Below, one piece after another: positions 14,046 to 20,347 of a stretch of DNA of 22,558 nucleotides (within the stretch, counting starts at the first letter, position 1; each line of letters opens with the position of its first letter). The notes under the pieces were generated by a model, which saw only the letters and a list, made by a program, of their open reading frames with translations, was not told the origin of the DNA and did not search any database. A program made the position numbers and the translations under genes. This stretch comes from Pseudomonadota bacterium. GTDB taxonomy: Bacteria; Pseudomonadota; Alphaproteobacteria; Rhizobiales; Devosiaceae. The stretch is taken from contig JAEYYP010000341.1 of assembly GCA_023428425.1 (NCBI GenBank), positions 1 through 22,558 on the forward strand. Direction: 5' to 3'.

Positions 14046-14092
14046 CCGGCAGTCGCATCCTCCCCATACTGTGCACAAACCGGGAACGTAGC

Positions 14093-16576
14093 TTGCCCCT
14101 CCACCCCCAGATCGCCGATTGGTTTGCTTCCAAGGGCTGGGCTCCGCGCGCCCACCAGCTCGATGTGCTGGAAGCCACCGAGGCCGGGGCGTCGGCTTTG
14201 CTCATCGCCCCCACTGGTGCCGGCAAGACGCTCGCCGGCTTCCTGCCGACGATCAACGACCTGATCGAGAACCCGCGAAAAGGCCTCCACACCCTCTACC
14301 TCTCGCCGCTCAAGGCCCTCGCGGTCGACGTGCAGCGCAACCTCATGACGCCTGTCACCGAGATGAAGCTGCCGATCAAGGTCGAGGCGCGCACCGGCGA
14401 CACCCCGGCCCACCGCCGCCAGCGCCAGCGCTATGACCCGCCCAACATCCTCCTCACCACGCCCGAACAGCTCGCTTTGCTGCTGAGCCACGGCGACGCC
14501 GACAGGATGTTCGGCAGCCTCAAGCGCATCGTCATCGACGAACTCCACGCCATGGTCACCAACAAGCGTGGCGAACTGCTGTCGCTCGGCCTCGCCCGCC
14601 TCGGCACGCTGGCGCCTCAGTTGCGGATCACCGCACTGAGCGCCACAGTCGCCCACCCCGAAATCCTGCGCGAGTGGATCGCCACCCCGGTCCCCAATGC
14701 CGAAGCGCGCCTGCTGATGGGGCAGGGCGGGGCGAAGCCCGATATCGCGATACTCGATACCGAGGAATACGTGCCCTGGGCAGGCCACTCCGCCGCCTAC
14801 GCCATTCCCGACCTCTACCGGATCATCAAGGACCACAAGACGACCCTGCTCTTCGTCAACACGCGCTCGCAGGCCGAGTTGCTGTTCCAGTTGCTGTGGC
14901 AGAACAACAATGACGACCTGCCTATCGCCCTACATCACGGCTCGCTCGCGGTGGAGCAGCGTCGCAAGGTCGAGGCGGCGATGTCCGAGGGGCGCCTGCG
15001 CGCCGTCGTCTGCACCAGCACTCTCGATCTCGGCATCGACTGGGGCGACGTCGATCTCGTCGCCCAGATCGGCGCGCCCAAGGGCGCCTCCCGCATGCTC
15101 CAGCGTATCGGCCGCGCCAACCACCGGCTCGACGAACCGTCCAAGGCCCTGTTCGTCCCTTCCAACCGCTTCGAGGTCCTCGAATGCGAGGCGGCGCTCG
15201 AGGCGGTCGAGAACAACTGGCAGGACAGCGAGGATCCGGTCTCCGGCGGCCTCGACGTCCTCGCCCAGCACGTCCTTGGCACGGCCTGCGCCGATGCCTT
15301 CGATCCGGTGGCGCTGCACGACGAAATCCGCCGCGCCTGGCCCTATCGCAACCTCGACTGGGAAACCTTCGAGCGCGTCGTCGATTTCGTCGCCACCGGC
15401 GGCTACGCGCTGCGCGCCTACGAGCGCTATGCCAAGCTGAGGAAGATGGACGACGGTCGCTTCCGCATCGCCCATCCCGGCATCGCCCAGCAATACCGCC
15501 TGAACATCGGGACCATCGTCGAGGAGGCGATGGTCAAGGTGCGGCTGATCCGGTCGAAGGGCTTCAAGACCGGCGCTTCCACCGGCCCGATCAGCCGTGG
15601 CGGCCGGGTGCTTGGCGAGATGGAGGAGTACTTCTTCACCACGCTCACCCGTGGCGACACCTTTCTCTTCGGCTCCGAAGTCGTCGCCTACGAGGGCATG
15701 TACGAGAACGAGGCCTACGTCTCCCGATCGCAGGGCAAGGACCCGAAAATCCCCTCGTACATGGGCGGCAAATTCCCGCTCTCTACCTTCCTTGCCGAGG
15801 GCGTGCGGAAGCTGCTCGCCCACCCCGACGACTGGAACCAGTTGCCCGACCAGGTCGCCGACTGGCTCCGCCTCCAGCGCGATGTGTCGCTGCTGCCCCA
15901 GCCCGACAGCCTGCTGGTCGAGACCTTCCCCCGTGGCAGCCAGAACTTCCTCGTCTGCTACCCCTTCGAGGGTCGCCTCGCGCACCAGACCCTCGGCATG
16001 CTGCTGACCCGCCGCCTCGAACGCGCCCGCGCCCGCCCGCTCGGCTTCGTCGCCTCCGACTACTCGCTCGCCATCTGGGGCCTCGGCGACTATTCGGCCC
16101 TCATCCGCACCGGCCGCCTCTCGCTCGACGACCTCTTCGACGAAGACATGCTCGGCGACGATCTCGAAGCCTGGCTCGACGAGAGCGCCCTCATGCGCCG
16201 CACCTTCCGGAACTGCGCCATCATCGCCGGCCTTATCGAGCGCCGCCATGTCGGGCAAAAAGAAAAGACCGGCCGCCAGATCACCGTCTCGTCCGACATC
16301 ATCTACGACGTGCTGTACCAGCACGAGCCCGCCCACATCCTCATCCAGGCCACTCGGCACGATGCGGCGCGCGGCCTGCTCGACATCGAGCGGCTCGGCC
16401 ACATGCTCGCCCGGATCAGGCATCACATCGTGCACAAGCCTCTCGACCGAATCTCCCCATTGGCGGTACCGATTCTGCTCGATATCGGCAAAGAGGCCGT
16501 CTTCGGCGAGGCTCGCGAAAGCGCCATGGCCGACGCCGCCGACGAACTCATCAAAGAGGCGATGGGTCAGGTTTGA
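14093..16576 (+). CDS. Ligase-associated DNA damage response DEXH-box helicase (Lhr-type)
   Basis: An 827-residue superfamily 2 helicase of the Lhr-Core group. Domain 1 has the Q-motif-like WAPRAHQLDVLEA, Walker A APTGAGKT (residues 39-46), LSPLKALAVDVQRNL, TTPEQLALLL, Walker B IDELH (148-152) and SAT (183-185). Domain 2 contains LLFVNTRSQAELLF, TSTLDLGIDWGDVDLVAQIGAPKGASRMLQRIGRANHR. The rest is the winged-helix and Lhr-specific C-terminal region. Together with the adjacent PdeM this matches the ligase-associated helicase family, found next to an ATP-dependent DNA ligase and an exonuclease in many bacteria. Those partners are not in this window. The TTG at 14093 (GGGAA upstream) is chosen because earlier in-frame starts (GTG at 14015) fall in intergenic repeat. 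Overlaps PdeM by TTGA. Confidence 0.92.
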   Translation: MPLHPQIADWFASKGWAPRAHQLDVLEATEAGASALLIAPTGAGKTLAGFLPTINDLIENPRKGLHTLYLSPLKALAVDVQRNLMTPVTEMKLPIKVEARTGDTPAHRRQRQRYDPPNILLTTPEQLALLLSHGDADRMFGSLKRIVIDELHAMVTNKRGELLSLGLARLGTLAPQLRITALSATVAHPEILREWIATPVPNAEARLLMGQGGAKPDIAILDTEEYVPWAGHSAAYAIPDLYRIIKDHKTTLLFVNTRSQAELLFQLLWQNNNDDLPIALHHGSLAVEQRRKVEAAMSEGRLRAVVCTSTLDLGIDWGDVDLVAQIGAPKGASRMLQRIGRANHRLDEPSKALFVPSNRFEVLECEAALEAVENNWQDSEDPVSGGLDVLAQHVLGTACADAFDPVALHDEIRRAWPYRNLDWETFERVVDFVATGGYALRAYERYAKLRKMDDGRFRIAHPGIAQQYRLNIGTIVEEAMVKVRLIRSKGFKTGASTGPISRGGRVLGEMEEYFFTTLTRGDTFLFGSEVVAYEGMYENEAYVSRSQGKDPKIPSYMGGKFPLSTFLAEGVRKLLAHPDDWNQLPDQVADWLRLQRDVSLLPQPDSLLVETFPRGSQNFLVCYPFEGRLAHQTLGMLLTRRLERARARPLGFVASDYSLAIWGLGDYSALIRTGRLSLDDLFDEDMLGDDLEAWLDESALMRRTFRNCAIIAGLIERRHVGQKEKTGRQITVSSDIIYDVLYQHEPAHILIQATRHDAARGLLDIERLGHMLARIRHHIVHKPLDRISPLAVPILLDIGKEAVFGEARESAMADAADELIKEAMGQV

Positions 16577-17295
16577 AGACGAATACGGCGCTAGCCGACG
16601 ACAACGAAGAAGCCCCCGTGCTGCTCACCTTCTGTGGCCACCAGTTCGAGGCCCTGCCTTCGGGCGCCCTCTACTGGCGCGCCGAAAACGCCCTGCTGGT
16701 CGCCGACCTCCACCTTGAGAAGCTGAGCTCGTTCGCCAAACGCGGCAGCCTGCTGCCACCCTACGACACCGGCATGACCTTGCGCCGGCTCGAACGCGAC
16801 CTCGAGGTGACAGGCGCCGCTGAAGTCATCGCGCTGGGCGACAGCTTCCATCGCGACGAAGGCAGCACCACGCTCCTGCCCGCCGATCGCCTGCGCCTCG
16901 CGGCGCTGATGGGCCGCGCCCACTGGAGCTGGATTTCGGGTAACCACGACCCAGCGCCCCACCGCCTCGGCGGCACCTGTGCCACCATCGTCGAGCGCGC
17001 CGGCCTCACCCTCGTCCATGAGCCGAAGCGCAACCAGCAGGGCGTCATCGCCGGCCACCTGCATCCGTCCGCGCACATTGCCATGAACGGTCGCTCGGTG
17101 CGTCGCCCTTGCTTCGTGCACGATAACCGGACCTTCGTGATGCCGGCCTACGGAGCCTCGACGGGCACCCTCAACATCCTCGCCCCCGCCTTCGCCGGCC
17201 TCCTTCACTGGCCGACACTGGAAGTCGCGATGATCGGCAAGGGCCGGGTCTATCCCGTGAGCCCGAAACGGCTGATCACCGGGGCGGAGTGGTAG
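16573..17295 (+). CDS. pdeM: Ligase-associated DNA damage response endonuclease PdeM
   Basis: A 240-residue metallophosphoesterase that would act on damaged DNA as the nuclease/phosphoesterase partner of the helicase. The metal ligand motifs are all present: D45xH47 in ADLHLEK, GD at 89-90 in ALGDSFH, GNHD at 123-126 and GHLHP at 161-165. SGALYWRAENALLVADLHLEK is the typical opening of this family. A TTG at 16573 overlapping the helicase stop by 4 bp is used here, which gives tight coupling. A GTG at 16618, with GAAGAAG before it, would give 225 residues and fits the usual family start (LLTFCGHQFEALPSG) equally well. The gene ends in a palindrome shared with the convergent Alph_Pro_TM gene. 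Confidence 0.92.
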   Translation: MKTNTALADDNEEAPVLLTFCGHQFEALPSGALYWRAENALLVADLHLEKLSSFAKRGSLLPPYDTGMTLRRLERDLEVTGAAEVIALGDSFHRDEGSTTLLPADRLRLAALMGRAHWSWISGNHDPAPHRLGGTCATIVERAGLTLVHEPKRNQQGVIAGHLHPSAHIAMNGRSVRRPCFVHDNRTFVMPAYGASTGTLNILAPAFAGLLHWPTLEVAMIGKGRVYPVSPKRLITGAEW

Positions 17296-17310
17296 GCGCT
17301 GATCAGCGCC
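17295..17310. terminator. Perfect 16-bp palindrome over two convergent stop codons
   Basis: GGCGCTGATCAGCGCC is fully self-complementary. It contains the last base of the PdeM TAG (17293-17295) and the TGA of the convergent gene (17303-17305). As RNA it can form a GGCGC/GCGCC stem in either direction. It has no T tract, so it may only protect the 3' ends or be a weak shared terminator. Confidence 0.4.
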
Positions 17311-18061
17311 GGAACACCACGCCACCCAGCCACCCCGTGAACAGCGCCAGCACCACGCAGACCAGCCCGTAGAGCAGCGGCTGCTGGCGCGATGCCAGGC
17401 CTAGGAAACGCTCGAAGCCGATCTTGCGCACCGAAAAGCCGTTCGACTTCTGCGCGACGATCTCGCCATCCTTGAACAGGTAGGTGCGGGCGAGATAGGG
17501 CCCGGGTGGCGCGTCGGAAGGCAGGGCGACCTGAGCGAAATAGAACGTGTCCGAGCGGAAGATCACGCCCTGCTCGTTGAGCTTGAAGTGACCCTTGCGC
17601 TCCATCAGTTTCACCAGTTCGCCGCGGAACAACTGCGACTGGGGGTAGGGCGCATCGGTCTTGCCGATAGAAGGGCTGTCGAGCGGAATGGCCGTCTCGG
17701 CGAGCGTGATCGGGTTGGTGATGGTGTCGAGCCGCGCATCGCTCAGGATCTGGTAGAACGAGGGGAACTCCTCGTAGACCGCCTGCTCGGTATTGATCCA
17801 GATGCCGAACTGGTTGGTCATCTTGCGCGCCACCCGCCGCTGCAGCGGCCCGGTCACCGTCACCACGATGTGGAACGGGCCTTCGACGAACCGCTGCTCC
17901 GACCCCGCCTCGGGCGCGATCGTGCCGAACAATGTCAGGGTCTGCCCCGCGAAGCTCGAGGTGATCGCCACCTCCTCGCTGCTCACCTGCGTCACCAGTT
18001 GCTCCGCCGAAGCGGGCAGCGTCATGGCGCCGAACAGGAGGGCAAGAAGCAGCCGCCTCAT
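17303..18061 (-). CDS. TIGR02186 / Alph_Pro_TM family membrane-anchored protein
   Basis: A 252-residue exported protein with a signal peptide (residues 1-19, LLFGAMTLPASA before EQ) and one C-terminal membrane segment (LYGLVCVVLALFTGWLGGVVF at about 230-250). The periplasmic part starts LVTQVSSEEVAITSSFAGQTLTLFGTI and continues with VVTVTGPLQRRVARKMTNQFGIWINTE. These are hallmarks of this alphaproteobacterial family of unknown function. The ATG at 18061 overlaps the permease stop (ATGA), so it is translated by coupling, and the family is regularly found beside TauE/SafE permeases. It may be an accessory subunit of the exporter; this is inference. Confidence 0.9.
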   Translation of the reverse strand: MRRLLLALLFGAMTLPASAEQLVTQVSSEEVAITSSFAGQTLTLFGTIAPEAGSEQRFVEGPFHIVVTVTGPLQRRVARKMTNQFGIWINTEQAVYEEFPSFYQILSDARLDTITNPITLAETAIPLDSPSIGKTDAPYPQSQLFRGELVKLMERKGHFKLNEQGVIFRSDTFYFAQVALPSDAPPGPYLARTYLFKDGEIVAQKSNGFSVRKIGFERFLGLASRQQPLLYGLVCVVLALFTGWLGGVVFRR

Positions 18062-18990
18062 ATCGCCCCTCCGATCCCCATCACCGCCATCGAGAACGGA
18101 TTGGAGGGTGGAATGATGAGGCTGACCCCGAAGCGGATCGCCACCGCCAGCACCAGCAGTGCCAGCAGGGCGCGCAACTGCTCGCCGCGCAGGTATTTGC
18201 CCGCCGAAGCACCGAACTGTGCCCCGATCGTACCGCCCACCATCAGGCAGAAGGCGAGGAGGATATCGACGCTCTGGCTGGTGACGGCGTGGAGGACGGT
18301 GGTCGCGGCCATCATCGCCACCACCTGCAGCAGCGAGGTGCCGATCACCATGTTGCCCGGTACGCGCAGCAGATAGACCAGCGCCGGCACGAGGATGAAG
18401 CCGCCGCCAATGCCGAGCAGCGCGCCGACGATGCCGATGCAGAAGCCGAGCAGCAGCACCGGCACCACCGAGATGTAGAGACGCGACTTCTTGAATCGTA
18501 CGCGGAAGGGCAGGCCGTGGAACCAGTTGTGCTGGTTGGGCAGCTTCTCGCGCACCACAATGCCGGCGCGACGCTTCATGATGGAGCGCACCGCCTCGAT
18601 CATCATCAGCGTACCGACGAACCCCAGCAGGATCAGGAAGCCCAGCGAGATGAAGAGGTCGAGCTGGCCCAGAGCCCTGAGCACACCGAAGATCCACACT
18701 CCGACGAACGAGCCGAGGATACTGGCGAGCACCAGGTAAATGGACAGGTGCAGGTCGATCTGACCGCGCCGGTAGTAGCTGAGCGCGCCGGAGGTCGAGG
18801 CGGCCACCACCTGGCCGGTCACCGAAGCCACGGCCACCGACGATGGAACGCCCGAAAAGATCAGCAACGGCGTCAGCAGGAAGCCGCCGCCGACGCCGAA
18901 CAGTCCTGACAGGAATCCGACCGCTCCCCCGATCCCCACAAGGAAGAACAGGTTCATCGAAAGCTCGGCGATCGGCAGATAGATCTGCAC
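18058..18990 (-). CDS. TauE/SafE family sulfite exporter (TSUP permease)
   Basis: A 310-residue inner-membrane protein with about eight hydrophobic segments in two repeated halves. Each half opens with the TSUP glycine motif: SGLFGVGGGFLLTPLL (28-43) and GALLGIGGGFILVPAL (189-204). A cytoplasmic loop rich in Arg/Lys lies at about 135-170 (MKRRAGIVVREKLPNQHNW). TSUP permeases move sulfite, sulfoacetate or other organosulfur anions; the substrate here is unknown. An ATG at 18990 is used; an internal ATG (residue 12, before NLFFLVG) would give a shorter form. It is the first gene of the pair with the Alph_Pro_TM gene. The upstream region contains nested inverted repeats at 19057-19129. Confidence 0.9.
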   Translation of the reverse strand: MQIYLPIAELSMNLFFLVGIGGAVGFLSGLFGVGGGFLLTPLLIFSGVPSSVAVASVTGQVVAASTSGALSYYRRGQIDLHLSIYLVLASILGSFVGVWIFGVLRALGQLDLFISLGFLILLGFVGTLMMIEAVRSIMKRRAGIVVREKLPNQHNWFHGLPFRVRFKKSRLYISVVPVLLLGFCIGIVGALLGIGGGFILVPALVYLLRVPGNMVIGTSLLQVVAMMAATTVLHAVTSQSVDILLAFCLMVGGTIGAQFGASAGKYLRGEQLRALLALLVLAVAIRFGVSLIIPPSNPFSMAVMGIGGAI

Positions 18991-19056
18991 GGGTGGCGTC
19001 CACTTGGCGCTGGGGCATTCTCGGCCTAGCGCTCGGCGGAGACGAAAATGCGACAG

Positions 19057-19129
19057 TTTTCGCGAATTGCCGTGAGCTTAAGCGGCAAAATGCAAAGAGC
19101 AGGTTAGTGACTTCACAATTCGCGGAAAA
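19057..19129. promoter_or_regulatory. Nested inverted repeats upstream of the TSUP operon
   Basis: TTTTCGCGAATT (19057-19068) matches the reverse complement of AATTCGCGGAAAA (19117-19129) except for one extra base. Inside it, TTGCCG (19067-19072) pairs with CGGCAA (19083-19088). The structure lies 67-139 bp upstream of the permease start in an AT-richer patch, where an operator or promoter would be expected. No regulator is identified. Confidence 0.4.
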
Positions 19130-19206
19130 ATCAGCAACGCCAGAGGCTTAACTCGACCGATTTACTGGTGATTGAAAGGGGTTGGTCTGGGGCAGTTGAT
19201 GGAGCG

Positions 19207-19385
19207 CGCGCCCACCTCCCGCCCTTGCGGGGGAGGTAGCGTAGCTTGGCGGCAAAGCCGCCTAGTGGAGCTAGGAGGGGGGTATGCAGGACGCTGGTGG
19301 GTGGCCGATACCCCCTCCCTAGCTTCGCTAACTCGCTTCGCTCACAAGCTTCGCTACCCGCCCCGCAAGGGGGCGGGTGGGCGTG
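19207..19385. repeat. Large nested palindromic repeat
   Basis: Outer arms at about 19208-19248 and 19345-19384 are inverted copies of about 40 bp, each holding a smaller hairpin (CCCGCCCTTGCGGGGG; CCCGCAAGGGGGCGGG). Inner arms AGCTAGGAGGGGGGTAT (19269-19285) and ATACCCCCTCCCTAGCT (19308-19324) pair with two mismatches. The whole could form a cruciform about 180 bp long. Wording such as 'GCGTAGCTT' and 'CTCGCTTCGCTCACAAGC' resembles common GC-rich intergenic repeats of this group, but the family differs from copies A-C. Confidence 0.7.
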
Positions 19386-19434
19386 TGCGGGAGGCAAGCG
19401 GCCCAAAAAGGAACGCATACAGGCTGAAAGAGCC

Positions 19435-20100
19435 TCAGTGGTCGTGCGGAGATAGCAGTTCGGCGAACTGGCCTTCCTCGATCCGGCTCGCCGCGATCAC
19501 CGCCTGGGTGCGGCTGTCGACGTCGAGTTTCTGGAGGATCGCGGAGACATGCGCTTTCACCGTCGCCTCCGAGATCGAGAGCTCGTAGGCGATCTGCTTG
19601 TTCATCAGCCCGTCGCTGAGCATCATCAGCACACGGATCTGCTGCGGCGTCAGCGTCGCGAGCCGCTGCATCAGCGCCGACTGCGCATCCTCGGCCGGCA
19701 GTTCCATGCCGTCGGGCACGTAGACCTCGCCCGAGAGCACCATCTCGATGGCGCGGCGGATATCGGTCGGCCCCACCGACTTGTGCAGGTAGCCAGCGGC
19801 CCCGAGCTCGAAGGCGCGGCGCACCACGGTGCCCTCGTCGACGGCCGAAATGATCATCACCGGGATTTCGGGATACTGGGCGCGCAGCAGCAGCAGGCCC
19901 GAGAAGCCGCGCGAACCGGGCATGTTGAGGTCCAGCAGCACCAGGTCGCACTCGCGATCCGCCTCGAGCGCCGTGGTCAGCGTTGCGATGTCGCCCGCCT
20001 CCTCGACCGTGATCGAGGGATCGCCGCCGGCCAGCGTCTGCTTCAACGCGGCGCGGAACAGCGGGTGATCGTCTACGATGATGATGCGCCGTCTGGTCAT
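19435..20100 (-). CDS. NarL/FixJ-type response regulator
   Basis: A 221-residue two-component response regulator. The receiver domain (1-120) has the acidic pair D10-D11 (IIIVDDHPLFR), phosphoacceptor D57 in LVLLDLNMPG, S85 in MIISAVDE and K107 in GYLHKS. The LuxR/GerE DNA-binding domain (about 148-210) reads LTPQQIRVLMMLSDGLMNKQIAYELSISEATVKAHVSAILQKL. It should bind DNA after phosphorylation by an unseen histidine kinase. The ATG at 20100 is used because the receiver begins directly; AGGAGAG lies about 12 bp before it, farther than usual, and longer in-frame starts up to 20184 add a basic tail unlike the family. Divergent from the coiled-coil gene. Target genes unknown. Confidence 0.9.
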   Translation of the reverse strand: MTRRRIIIVDDHPLFRAALKQTLAGGDPSITVEEAGDIATLTTALEADRECDLVLLDLNMPGSRGFSGLLLLRAQYPEIPVMIISAVDEGTVVRRAFELGAAGYLHKSVGPTDIRRAIEMVLSGEVYVPDGMELPAEDAQSALMQRLATLTPQQIRVLMMLSDGLMNKQIAYELSISEATVKAHVSAILQKLDVDSRTQAVIAASRIEEGQFAELLSPHDH

Positions 20101-20263
20101 GGGCTTGGGCAGCTCTCCTCTGCGGGCCTTGGTAACAAGCGGGTTCCCACTTTTATATCCCACTAAAGACGGGCGGCGAGCCACGAAAACTTAACGCGAT
20201 CACCAGCTTCGTTGCAAAATGCATCGCTGCTTAACCCGATCTTTACCATGTTTTCCCAAAAGT

Positions 20264-20293
20264 GGAGGACAGGCCATGGCCCTAACTGGGTGA
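20264..20293 (+). other. Possible leader mini-ORF (5 codons) with a perfect Shine-Dalgarno
   Basis: GGAGG at 20264-20268 stands 7 bases before ATG GCC CTA ACT GGG TGA (20276-20293), encoding MALTG. It lies 54 bp before the coiled-coil gene start. Such an ideal ribosome site leading to a five-codon frame could be an upstream regulatory ORF, or the remains of an older start. No attenuation codons are evident. Confidence 0.3.
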
Positions 20294-20310
20294 TCGGCCG
20301 GCACTTTTCT

Positions 20311-20326
20311 CAGGGAAGCGTCCCTG
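20311..20326 (+). promoter_or_regulatory. Hairpin in the leader of the coiled-coil gene
   Basis: CAGGGA-AGCG-TCCCTG is a perfect 6-bp stem with a 4-nt loop, between the mini-ORF and the start codon at 20348. It ends 21 bases before the ATG, so it could modulate ribosome access. Confidence 0.35.
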
Positions 20327-20347
20327 AAACCTCTCCGGGAACCGTCA

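Larger units (their letters stand above)
18991..19434. other. 444-bp non-coding region between TSUP operon and response regulator
   Basis: No gene is supported. The first part (18991-19150) is the permease upstream region with inverted repeats. The second (19207-19385) is a large nested palindromic repeat. The end (19421-19435) has a small AGGCT/AGCCT hairpin at the response-regulator stop, a weak terminator candidate. Confidence 0.6.

Noticed and set aside
14930..16435. 501-codon minus-strand open frame
   Set aside because: Antisense shadow of the helicase gene, whose motifs are unambiguous.
15184..16572. Long upstream extension of the PdeM frame
   Set aside because: It reads the helicase gene in another frame and is Arg/Pro-rich. 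PdeM homology begins only after 16573.
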